Assembly (NCBI GenBank): GCA_023212645.1
Contig: JALBYC010000016.1
Coordinates: forward strand, 62,001 to 126,000
Origin: Farysia itapuensis
Taxonomy: Eukaryota > Basidiomycota > Ustilaginomycetes > Ustilaginales > Ustilaginaceae
DNA length: 64,000 nucleotides
Direction of reading: 5' to 3'
Each line of letters starts with the position of its first letter. Position 1 is the first letter of the stretch. Shown here in pieces: positions 38,667 to 48,144 of the stretch. The position numbers and the translations under genes are program-made. The notes under the pieces were generated by a model. The model did no database searches. It was not told the DNA's origin and saw only the letters and a list, made by a program, of their open reading frames with translations.

Positions 38667-39516
38667 AACCACACTCTGTCGCATCTCATACTTTACTCAA
38701 TTCCCGAGAGTCTCCCAGCATGGAAAGGTCTCGATGGGAGTCAACACCAGTAATTTGCAGCATCAATTTAGGTGACCGAATAACAAAGAGATTTTTTTGG
38801 GGAGAGAATTTCCAAGGGTTTTCAGAGCAAACAAGTATAGGCCGAGGGCTAGCTGTCAATTTCACGAAGACAGAGGCTGAAGGGTGTTAAGCGACCTCGC
38901 CAGAGCGAAGTAAAACTCCGGAACAATCCAGAACATCGAACATGGCTGTGCGAGCTGGATAGATCTTCGCAAAGATCGCCGTCCGTGGCCGACGGCGGAT
39001 GCAGCATTGTCCGAGATGACGTCGTTGTCGTCGAAAGTCGCACAATCACACGCGGGGGGAGGCCTAACACGCCCATTGTTCTCGCTGTACGCTGTATGCG
39101 TGTGCTGCAGTGCTCTGGTGCACAGTGACGCTATAAGCCAGCAGGCCTTAGTCACTCGCTGCCAGATTCGTCACTCTTATTTTGGAACACATGCGAATTT
39201 AGACACACTGGTCACGCGCCTGAAATCCAAAAATAGTTGGCAGCCGACCTCCACCTGTGGATGCTCTATCACCACACGTCAGACGTTGCCACATGCCCCA
39301 GTATATAGACCACGCAGCTTGGGCCACATCTTTCACATCTTTTCACCATACCATTCGATACCACAGATACCCCCTTCCCGTATCTGTCTCTTCTACCGCT
39401 ACACTTTCATCGCACACCTGTCCTGGTTCTTGCGATCTTCTTACGTACTCTCTCAGCAACCCTCAATTCTCCCCGATCAATAGTCTGTTGATCCGAGCTC
39501 TTTGTCGTTGCCCATC
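38667..39516. other. Intergenic region between VPS10 and the HAM1-like gene
   Basis: 850 bp. A TATATAG element (39302-39308) lies about 210 bp ahead of the next ATG, followed by a long pyrimidine-rich leader (39340-39480). This is a promoter layout typical of strongly expressed fungal genes. No gene is supported here. Confidence 0.55.
39302..39308 (+). promoter_or_regulatory. TATA-like element of the HAM1-like gene
   Basis: TATATAG in an otherwise mixed sequence, followed by a CT-rich stretch and then the ATG about 210 bp downstream. Assigned by position. Confidence 0.4.
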
Positions 39517-42243
39517 ATGTCTACCGTACCACCCGCTGTCAGCCAGGTTTCGGAAAACCCAAGTGCCAATGCCGTTGTTTCGGCTACCAACCCCAAGCAG
39601 AAGGCCGCCGGCGTCGACCGACAGATGCGCTTCTTCGGCGTGATCCAAGCTTTCCGCGAAGGTCGATACCCCGACAACAAGCAGATTGATGACACGCTCA
39701 AGTACACACTAGCCAACAGCCCCGTCGACCTCAACAAGCTCTCGCCTGACGGCAAGAAGCTCATCCAGGATGTTCGCGAGCTCATCGAGACTTCGCGACA
39801 GATGGTCGTCAACAAGAACTCTGGAGAGGAGTTCCAGAACTTCTTGTATGCTACCCGCAAAGCCGATGTCGCCGGTCAAATTAATGTCAAGCCCCCCGTC
39901 TCGGCTGAGGAGGCCAAGAAGGACTCCGAAACCGCCGGCGAAGCTTTCCGAACGCTGCTCACTCTTTTCCTCCGAAACGGCGAGATGCGCAAGTTGATCG
40001 AGGATCTTGGTTACATTGGACGCGACATGTTTGCCGATGGCGCTGCTAAAGCCGCCGAGGCTGCTCGCCCCGACGAGGAGCGTCTAGCCAAGGTTGACGA
40101 ACCTGCCCCTGACAACGAGTTCCACGACGACCTCCCCGATATCCTTAAGAAGCGACAGGAGGCCAAGGAGCAGGCGCAAGGTGCTGCCGAACAGGCAAAG
40201 GACGTTGGTAAAGAGCATGCTCAAGACATTGCCAACGCTCACGACCCCAACGCAAGCGACGAGCAGAACCGAGCTAACGTCGCCGAGGCTGCCAAGCAAA
40301 AGGCCAACTTGCTCACCAACAAGATCTCTGAGAAGATTCCCCAGAAGCACAAGGATCTCGCTGCTGAGCAGAAGGACAAGACCGTCGACTATGTCAAGGA
40401 GAAGTTCCCTCAGGAGCGCCGAGACCAGTTCTACTACCGACTAAAGAAGGTTGTGGTTGAGTGCCAGCGCCACAACGAGTACCAGGATGCTATCGAGTAC
40501 TTCCTCAACTTTTTCGAGCAGTACAAGGGTCACGCCGCTCACGTCGTCGGACAGACGCAGGAAGCGGCCAAGAACGTGCGATCCGAAGGCAATGTTGCTA
40601 CTGCCGAGACCAGTTTCCGTCGACTCATCGAGCGCTTTGCCAACGGCGCCCCCACCCAGCCCATCATTGATGCCGTTGACCAGCTCTACACCGATGCTGC
40701 CAACGATCCTGAGCTCAAGAGCTGGTTCAACAGCCTTTCCACGTACATCCGAAAGTGTCTGCAAGAGCCTGGCTACATCATGAAGGACGAGGCCAACACC
40801 AAAGCTTCGCAGCTCACCGAAAGCGGCAAGAAGTTCTTTGTTGCCGCCGATGGCCGTACCGAGGGCAAGTACGTCGGACACAAGGACGCTGTCACTGACG
40901 AGATCATCAAGTTTGCCAAGGCCATGCACCACGACCCTCTGAACCGAAAGCTCAGTGCCAACATTCAGACTATCACCAAGGATCTATTCCTCAACGCTGA
41001 TGGCGGCCTGACTTTCAAGCCTCACCTCTGGAGCGACATCCGAGACCCCATCTTGCCCGAGCTGCTCAGCCACATTGGTGTCGTGCCGTTGCCGCGAATC
41101 GAGTACACTGACAAGCAGGTTGACCTTGTCATCGAGAACCTCAGCATTGACCTGCTCAACATTCTGCCTTCGCAGACCGAGCTCGACATCCGAAACCACT
41201 TCAAGCTGTCGCAGTTCAACAAGCTTGGTGACCAGCACCAACACTCGTTCAAGCTGACTTTACACCAGATCCAGACCGACATGCGAGACGTGCACTTTGT
41301 CTTCCGCAAGAAGGTCGGATTCCCCAGACTTAATGAGCGAGGAACCGCCGATGTTTTCCTGGGCGGCAAGGGTCTGACGGTCACTGTGCACCTCGAGGCC
41401 TCCAACACGCCTGCTGGCAAGCGATCGCGTCACATCTTCCAGGTCAAGTCGGTTGTTGCCAAGGTCGACAAGCTCAAGTTTGCCATCCGCGACAGCAAGC
41501 ACGACACTTTGATCAAGGTGCTCAAGCCTCTGGCCACGAGCATCATCAAGAAGCAGGTAGCCAAGGCTGCCGAGCAGGGCATCCGAGACGGACTGGAGGA
41601 CCTGGACCGACAGCTTGTGCAGCTGCGTGACCGAATCGAGCGCAACAAGGAGATCGAAGGCAAGGGTGTTACTGATGCTGTCAAGGAGACCTTTGGCAAG
41701 TCGGAGGATGAGAAGAAGGCACACAGCGATGCTACATTCAAGCTGGCCACTTCGAAGCGCAACTCGATCCTGCCCAACTTGGGACACCCCGATGGATGGA
41801 TCCAGAAGGTCGACGAGCGAGATGCTGCTGCCAAGGCACCGGCCAAGTCGAACAAGGAGTGGTACTCACCTGCCTTTACCATTGTTCAGCCTGGCCAGAA
41901 GAACCCTAAGAACACCGAGTCTGCTAAGTCCACGGGTACTACTGGCGCTGCTGCTGGAGCTGCTGGAGCTGCTGGCGCTGCCGGTGCTGTTGGCGTTGCC
42001 GCCGCAGCCACTCACGGAGCTGGTCAACCCGGCCAGACCTCGAGTGCCTACACTACTGCCAACGGCAGCACTGCTCCCGGAGCTCTTGCTAGCGGCGCTA
42101 ACACTACTGCGCCCGCTGTCCTTCCGGCTGGCACTGGCGCCACGGCTGTCTACCCCGGCGGTGTCGAGAGCGGCAACAACAAGGCTGCTCCCACTGGCGA
42201 CCAGCCTGTCAACCCTGCCTACAAGGAGGGTCACATGGCCTAA
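39517..42243 (+). CDS. HAM1-like protein with BPI/LBP-type C-terminal domain
   Basis: Predicted 908-residue protein of the fungal HAM1-like type, with an N-terminal helical region (MRFFGVIQAFREGRYP onward) and a C-terminal domain related to lipid-binding BPI/LBP folds (about 500-740; LSIDLLNILPSQTELDI, HFVFRKKVGFP). A charged helical stretch with alternating Glu/Lys/Ala (about 190-310) and a Gly/Ala-rich tail (about 800-860) are extra low-complexity parts. Homologues have been linked to hyphal fusion by name only; a lipid transfer or membrane-contact role is inference. Codon choice is strongly biased, which suggests high expression. The ATG at 39517 follows a non-ATG extension of the frame. 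Confidence 0.82.
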   Translation: MSTVPPAVSQVSENPSANAVVSATNPKQKAAGVDRQMRFFGVIQAFREGRYPDNKQIDDTLKYTLANSPVDLNKLSPDGKKLIQDVRELIETSRQMVVNKNSGEEFQNFLYATRKADVAGQINVKPPVSAEEAKKDSETAGEAFRTLLTLFLRNGEMRKLIEDLGYIGRDMFADGAAKAAEAARPDEERLAKVDEPAPDNEFHDDLPDILKKRQEAKEQAQGAAEQAKDVGKEHAQDIANAHDPNASDEQNRANVAEAAKQKANLLTNKISEKIPQKHKDLAAEQKDKTVDYVKEKFPQERRDQFYYRLKKVVVECQRHNEYQDAIEYFLNFFEQYKGHAAHVVGQTQEAAKNVRSEGNVATAETSFRRLIERFANGAPTQPIIDAVDQLYTDAANDPELKSWFNSLSTYIRKCLQEPGYIMKDEANTKASQLTESGKKFFVAADGRTEGKYVGHKDAVTDEIIKFAKAMHHDPLNRKLSANIQTITKDLFLNADGGLTFKPHLWSDIRDPILPELLSHIGVVPLPRIEYTDKQVDLVIENLSIDLLNILPSQTELDIRNHFKLSQFNKLGDQHQHSFKLTLHQIQTDMRDVHFVFRKKVGFPRLNERGTADVFLGGKGLTVTVHLEASNTPAGKRSRHIFQVKSVVAKVDKLKFAIRDSKHDTLIKVLKPLATSIIKKQVAKAAEQGIRDGLEDLDRQLVQLRDRIERNKEIEGKGVTDAVKETFGKSEDEKKAHSDATFKLATSKRNSILPNLGHPDGWIQKVDERDAAAKAPAKSNKEWYSPAFTIVQPGQKNPKNTESAKSTGTTGAAAGAAGAAGAAGAVGVAAAATHGAGQPGQTSSAYTTANGSTAPGALASGANTTAPAVLPAGTGATAVYPGGVESGNNKAAPTGDQPVNPAYKEGHMA

Positions 42244-42741
42244 GTGCATTCTTGCCTTAAGAACAACTCTTTCCGTCAGTTTATACCCAATGACCGCGTG
42301 GTCAGTATTTCCAAAACGATGGTGTTACAAGCTCTTGGATTACCTTTACCATATTCCTGTCTTTCACACACTCCAGGTAGTCATTGACGACACTCTTTCT
42401 TCTTCTTGTCTGGAAGCCGAATGTGTCGCTGGTGCTAATTGGGGTGGTACTATACGATACTAGTCTCTCAATTGATATTTTATTCCCATATCTTTGATCT
42501 GATGAGCATGTTGGTTGCCCTTTGGTTGCTGGGCGCGTGAACGCGTTTTTATTTTTAACAAAAAAAGAGTGACACGGAAGTCCATGTTGGGGGCCACGCC
42601 GGCACAGCTGCCGAGGGCGTATTTGTGCATCTCTTGTCTTCTTGGCTGTCATTGATTGCACTTTCTGCATCGTCTCTTTGTGGCTTCGTCCCTGATGACA
42701 TTCATTCGCTGATCCTCGACCAAAGCCGCCGTACGACGACC
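42244..42741. other. Intergenic region between the HAM1-like and Sec7 GEF genes
   Basis: 498 bp. The first 300 bp are AT-rich 3' flanking sequence with an A6 run near 42560. No gene, RNA or repeat is recognised. Confidence 0.5.
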
Positions 42742-45700
42742 ATGGCGCAACAGACAGCGCCGCCGCTAACGACAACGACGCTGTCTCGTCAGGGCTCTGT
42801 TGTTCGGAGTGATGCTATCGCCAAGCTCAAACGCGCCGCCTCGCAGCGAGAGGTGCGTGCAACCCCACTTCCTGTCCAAGCTTTGGCGAGAAGTGACACT
42901 GTCAAGCAGCCAGTCGGTCCAAACGATGCAGCGAGCGGCGACACAAGTTTGTCTATAGCCAACTTTGTCCGAGCACCGACAACGTCTGATGGGTATCTCT
43001 CGCCCCGAACCCATGACTTGCTCCTTCCTAGCGTGACGCCGGGTGTCTCACCAAGTGGACAGAGTAATGCTTCGAGCGAGCTGCTACCGTCACCCACTCG
43101 GTCACCCATCTTGCCGAAAGATAGGGCCTTTAATCGATCCCCTCTGCCTTCCTTGGAGCAGCTACGCGCCCGCATCTTGCAGGAACGAGAGACTGCCAGC
43201 ACCAATACAAACGCAGCTAGCCAGGCTGCACGTGCCTATGCACTCGAGAAACTGCTCGGAAACAGCGGCGAAGACGTCGTCTCCGGCTACACCTACGGCG
43301 CATCTACCCCGTCCGACACGCCCAAGCACAACGTTACTGAAGATATCGCATCCGACGATGAGAACAAGAGTGATATGCGCACTCGTCGCCAGAGCGTTAT
43401 GAAGCAGCGGCCCTCTCTGCGCAGAAGCATGTCGGTCAACAGCTTCGCTTCCATCTCCGACACCCACAGGAAGGCCAACTTTGCACAGGATGCTTTCCTC
43501 GACGTGCCAGGCTCTGCCTCCAACCGTATCTCTCGCATCCGCCAACGGCGCAAAGATAGAGATAGTGTCGTGCCTACCTCGCCCCCTGCTCTTGTTGCTA
43601 CAAGTGTTGTGCCGGGGCAAGGTGGGCCGGAAACGGATCTCGAACGAACTCAGTCCCAGCGGCAGATTGCTCGCAACCAGCTTCTTCGGAAACTTAGCAC
43701 TCGCGGTCGTGGTGTGCCCCCACCGCGCGTGGACATCGCTGACACACAGTCCGATGCCCCCGCATACACTCACCAAATATCTCACAATGCCGGCGCTGTA
43801 CCTGAAACTAATCACGACCTTGGAGAACAGAAAGACGCACCATCTCCCTTGCGCCAATACCCGTCGATATCACCGTCGCCTGCGCTCGATGTCCAACAGT
43901 CAAGTCCAAACCTGCTTTCGGATGAGGAAGAACTCGAAGATGAGGCTTTTTACAAGCTTTACTCACCTGCCATTGGGTACGATGACGATCCCGACGATGG
44001 AGAAGCCGACGATATCACCAACTCAGCTTCGACGGCAGTCCTAGGTCGTGCAAGTCCAGCCAAATTGCAGGGTCAGCAGGACAGCGAGACGCAACACTCT
44101 GAAGCACCTTCGACTCCACCACAACAGCACTTTGCCTATCGGAAATCCGCAGCGGTGCCCACCGACCCTTCCCCAGGCACCGACGCCGATTTCGGCGAAT
44201 TGCGACGGTCACACTGGATGTCAGCAAGTCCAAGCGGAGTCACAGTGCCACTACGCTTCTCTAATTCGCTCATCTTATCCGCAAATGGTGTTCCGTTAGA
44301 CTCGACACCTCCGAAGCCAAAATCGCCATACCACACAAGGATAATTGGAGGAGACTGGCCTGTTTCCATCGGCAGTTCGCTCATGCACGCCAGCGAGAGC
44401 CTTCAAAGGGGCGCTAACGGTGACAGTCAAAACGAGCATCGAGAGAGCTTGCCGTCGAATTACAGCGCGAGCCCGGCTCTTGCAAACTCGAGCGAAAAGG
44501 ATGCCAACCTCCGCACAGACGCTGCTGATCTCTTGGCGGTCCCAGGCTCCCGAAGCAAACCGTCAGAACGTCTGCAAGCTATCCTCGGGCCTAGCTTTGG
44601 GCAAGAGTACGCTAGCGATCTCGACTTTGACAATCGCAGCAAGTCGTCCCTCGTCGCAGAAGACACTTCGATCGAAGATCGATCGATCCGTAGCCTCGGT
44701 GTGCAGCATGATGAACGTAGCCGGCTTTCTCCTTCACCGCAAGGTGGAGTCACAAGGGAGGATCTCAGCGACGTTGACGCCGATGGCGAGGTGGACGACG
44801 ACTATTTGCGCAAAGTGGACAGGATTGCAGACAAGTTAAGGAGACTTGCCAAGCCTACCAAGATCACTCGTGTGCCTTCCGTGCGCAACGCCGATCCAAG
44901 CACCAATATATCTGCTAAAGGGGGGGGAAAGGAAGCATCTCGGGAGCCTCTAAATGAGCCTGCTCTTGATGTGTCTGAGCCCACCAGAATACCGTTTTCG
45001 TCCTCGCCGAACTACCGGCAAGAGCCATTGTTGGCTCCCGTCCCTGCGGCCGAGAGACTGAACCTGTCACCAGGCGTGGCTCAACGCATGCGCGAGCAGC
45101 TGCAAGACCAGAGGAAAGCCGCATCCAACGATGCTTTACTGAACCGGCCTCTTCCGGATCCGCCCTCGCCACACGCCGACGACAGTATGACAGCCGACAC
45201 TTCCCGAGGCTCGTCGCGACTGGCCTACGAAGTTGAGCAGCAGCCATCCTCTCCTGGCAAGGAACTCGGCTTGTTCTCCTCTTTGCGACGAAAAGCGTCC
45301 AGTCTGCGGCGCAATCCATCTTCAGCAAAGGACAAAGAGGGCGGGTTTTGGTCCCGTCGCAACGCTGCTGCCAAGAACGGTGATTCTCCCAAATTGCCTT
45401 CCGAGCCGACGTTCATCTCTGCTCCTATCATGACACACCAAGCACCCAGCGTGCCTACATTCACAATGATCCCAAACAATAATTCGGCTGACAGCTCGAC
45501 AGCCATCGAACAGTCAGCCCTGCATGGGACTGAATGGATTGACCTACAGAGGAATGGCTCTGTCTCGTCTGTTGGCAGCGCACGCATGCACACAAATCTA
45601 CAAGATGGCACAGCTGACAACGACGCAACGGCGATAGCGGATAAGAGTGCAGCGGCTTCCCTCGCCCCGGGAGCTGCAGCCATGATCCATCGCTACAGCC

Positions 45701-47937
45701 GCATGTTGACAGCCTCGAGTCTGTCCACACCGGTTCCTGGCGTCTCAATACAGCACATGCGCGACCCGCCACGCAAGTTTATTCTGGCTGCGCCGGTTTT
45801 CCAAGTCATAAGTGCTACGACGATCAAAGACCGATACCTCTTTCTACTCAGCGACCTGTTGATTATTGCCAAGCCCGTGGCGTCTAGCGAGACGGAAGTA
45901 GACCAGCCGCTTGGCAAGATGAAGGAAGCTGACATCTTACCGTCGCTCGAGTGGAAGTTTGCGGTGAAGAACATCCTCGAAATCCATCGTCTGAAAGTCA
46001 GCGTCACAAGCAGCTCTAGAACCACGACGGCCAAAACTCGAGCCCAAAATCCCATGCTTTGGAACTTTGTGCGGCAGTTTAGTCAAGACACGGACACAGC
46101 TGTGCGCACTCTGACCGACAAGACAGGTCTCAACGCATCGTCTGCGTCCATTGCCCAGATGCTGTATCAAACGCCAGAGCTCGATCGTACCGACCTCACG
46201 CGGTACTTGTGTCAACCAAACCATCGACATTTGTTGAAAGATTATGTCGGACAGCACCGTCAAGTAGGCGTCTCAATCGAGTCGGCACTACGCAGTCTGC
46301 TCCTCGACTTGCGGTTCCCAACAGAACTCAACGCCTTCGAAGCATTGTTGACGTACTTTTCGCACAGCTGGACAGCTCACAACGCCTCGACAATCAAGGC
46401 GAATTTCACTGCGCAGCTGGCCTCGGATCTCGTGTTTGCCATCATGGCGTTGAACGATGCGCTGCACACAGACTCGGCCGCCAATGCATCTGCGATGACC
46501 TCGCCCAACTTCCCACGATCCGCTGTTCCCGTCACGCCTGGGCTCTTCAGTGCGCCATGCCACGACTTGTCAAAGGAGGACTTTGTGCACGTCTTCCGCC
46601 AGCATGACCCCCAACAGGTCTTGTCGGACCGTACACTGAGCCGCATCTATTTGTCCATCCGGTCCGAGCCACTGGCTCAAGCTCTCGATCGGCATGAGCC
46701 GCGCTTTACCATCCGCATCAAGGGCGGTAAATTGCCCACACGCATGACGTACGCGCAGCCGGCCGAGCCTGTCACGCTGGTGCTACCGGCGCCGGACCCG
46801 GACCTAGCTATCCGTCTGTATGCCCAGGACACCACTTTCGAGCCGCCGGTACTGACTTTCAGCCACTCACGCGAAGCGAGTTTCACCATGTGGAGCAAGC
46901 ACCTCGGTCCCAAGCAGGTTGTGTTTGTGCGCGCCGGTCGAAATGCCCGCTACTACGCCGGCTCGGAGGCCGACATCACCAACAGCAGTGTCATCGAGAC
47001 AGTCACCGGCCAAGAAGCACCGCCAATGCCGCGCAGCTTCAGCGTAACGGTCGAACGAGCGTTCATGAAGCATAGCTTCACACTCTCCTCTGCTGCGTCT
47101 GGAGGTGATGAAACGAAACGCTTCATGTTTAGTTTTGAGAATGCGGACAAGGTAGCCACGTGGACGAACCAGATCAACGCCCAAATCGAGGCCTGCCTCA
47201 AAGCAAAAGCGCTAGCGTCTGGCGACATGTCGCGAGACTCGGCTGTGCTCAAACGAGCGACAGAGGCAATTGCCTTGCAGGTGCTGCGCGATACACTGGT
47301 AGTGCACGATGATGTTCAAGCACCGGCGACGCCAACGGGACAGGGGCTGAACCGAGCAGCTACTGTAACGGGTACGCTGCTTCCGCACCATTTCCGCCAT
47401 GCTCCTCAGCACGTCTCGACCGGTGGTGCCGACGGCTCTGCTGTAGGCACGGTGGGTGAATCACGGTTGCTCGTAAGCCCAGCAACGTTGGATCGCGCTC
47501 CGTCGACTTCGCGCCACTACTATGCCGCATCGGGAGTCGGGCGTCATGAACGTGAACTTCTCATACCAGCATCGGCGTCATCGACCACGATGATGAGCGG
47601 ATCATCGTCGTCCAGCCAGATCCACGCTCTAGCCACTGGACCCAGACCTCACCACACCAAAGGTTCAGCGTCCCTGTCCAACTACCCACCGTCAGCATCG
47701 TCCAACCTCGCAGACATCGCCCGGACAAATCCAATGCGAGCAACGTCCGCCCAACGACTGCAGAACCCACCGCCTCGTCCAGTGCTTCCCCACAATGCGG
47801 GCGTGGACAGGCATCTACCAGGCACGCAAATCGTCAGCATCGCCCGACTCAACTCTCTCCTCTCCACCCTCCTCGCACACCACCAATCCCAACCGCAGCA
47901 ACCACAACCGCCGACGTCAATTCCCAGATACAGGTAA
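42742..47937 (+). CDS. Sec7-domain ARF guanine nucleotide exchange factor with PH domains
   Basis: Predicted 1731-residue regulator of ARF GTPases. The first 1000 residues are mostly Ser/Pro-rich and disordered. A PH-like region (about 1010-1095, PPRKFILAAPVFQV, DRYLFLLSDLLII) precedes the Sec7 domain (about 1096-1315). The Sec7 Glu-finger region reads DLRFPTELNAFEALL, keeping the Glu but with Thr where Gly is common; the second Sec7 block is DFVHVFRQHDPQQVLS. A C-terminal PH domain spans about 1370-1486. This layout resembles yeast Syt1/Yel1-type GEFs, which act at Golgi or plasma membrane; the exact orthologue is not settled. The ATG at 42742 (CCATGG) was chosen over an upstream GTG frame. 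Confidence 0.85.
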   Translation: MAQQTAPPLTTTTLSRQGSVVRSDAIAKLKRAASQREVRATPLPVQALARSDTVKQPVGPNDAASGDTSLSIANFVRAPTTSDGYLSPRTHDLLLPSVTPGVSPSGQSNASSELLPSPTRSPILPKDRAFNRSPLPSLEQLRARILQERETASTNTNAASQAARAYALEKLLGNSGEDVVSGYTYGASTPSDTPKHNVTEDIASDDENKSDMRTRRQSVMKQRPSLRRSMSVNSFASISDTHRKANFAQDAFLDVPGSASNRISRIRQRRKDRDSVVPTSPPALVATSVVPGQGGPETDLERTQSQRQIARNQLLRKLSTRGRGVPPPRVDIADTQSDAPAYTHQISHNAGAVPETNHDLGEQKDAPSPLRQYPSISPSPALDVQQSSPNLLSDEEELEDEAFYKLYSPAIGYDDDPDDGEADDITNSASTAVLGRASPAKLQGQQDSETQHSEAPSTPPQQHFAYRKSAAVPTDPSPGTDADFGELRRSHWMSASPSGVTVPLRFSNSLILSANGVPLDSTPPKPKSPYHTRIIGGDWPVSIGSSLMHASESLQRGANGDSQNEHRESLPSNYSASPALANSSEKDANLRTDAADLLAVPGSRSKPSERLQAILGPSFGQEYASDLDFDNRSKSSLVAEDTSIEDRSIRSLGVQHDERSRLSPSPQGGVTREDLSDVDADGEVDDDYLRKVDRIADKLRRLAKPTKITRVPSVRNADPSTNISAKGGGKEASREPLNEPALDVSEPTRIPFSSSPNYRQEPLLAPVPAAERLNLSPGVAQRMREQLQDQRKAASNDALLNRPLPDPPSPHADDSMTADTSRGSSRLAYEVEQQPSSPGKELGLFSSLRRKASSLRRNPSSAKDKEGGFWSRRNAAAKNGDSPKLPSEPTFISAPIMTHQAPSVPTFTMIPNNNSADSSTAIEQSALHGTEWIDLQRNGSVSSVGSARMHTNLQDGTADNDATAIADKSAAASLAPGAAAMIHRYSRMLTASSLSTPVPGVSIQHMRDPPRKFILAAPVFQVISATTIKDRYLFLLSDLLIIAKPVASSETEVDQPLGKMKEADILPSLEWKFAVKNILEIHRLKVSVTSSSRTTTAKTRAQNPMLWNFVRQFSQDTDTAVRTLTDKTGLNASSASIAQMLYQTPELDRTDLTRYLCQPNHRHLLKDYVGQHRQVGVSIESALRSLLLDLRFPTELNAFEALLTYFSHSWTAHNASTIKANFTAQLASDLVFAIMALNDALHTDSAANASAMTSPNFPRSAVPVTPGLFSAPCHDLSKEDFVHVFRQHDPQQVLSDRTLSRIYLSIRSEPLAQALDRHEPRFTIRIKGGKLPTRMTYAQPAEPVTLVLPAPDPDLAIRLYAQDTTFEPPVLTFSHSREASFTMWSKHLGPKQVVFVRAGRNARYYAGSEADITNSSVIETVTGQEAPPMPRSFSVTVERAFMKHSFTLSSAASGGDETKRFMFSFENADKVATWTNQINAQIEACLKAKALASGDMSRDSAVLKRATEAIALQVLRDTLVVHDDVQAPATPTGQGLNRAATVTGTLLPHHFRHAPQHVSTGGADGSAVGTVGESRLLVSPATLDRAPSTSRHYYAASGVGRHERELLIPASASSTTMMSGSSSSSQIHALATGPRPHHTKGSASLSNYPPSASSNLADIARTNPMRATSAQRLQNPPPRPVLPHNAGVDRHLPGTQIVSIARLNSLLSTLLAHHQSQPQQPQPPTSIPRYR

Positions 47938-48144
47938 CCGATTTGCATCGTCAGCCCCCTTTCTATATATATTGTCATTTCTCTAGCATCCACGCACCGG
48001 CGGTGTTCTCTCGTTTTTCATGTCACGTTACTCGCATTGTTTCCCCCCCTCTCCGCCTCCAATGTAGTTGTATCTAGGGCTTTCGTGCAGCGGGAAGTGG
48101 TGGAAAGTGAGCGGGCAGCTGGGGAGAATGGTTTGCAGTGGTGT

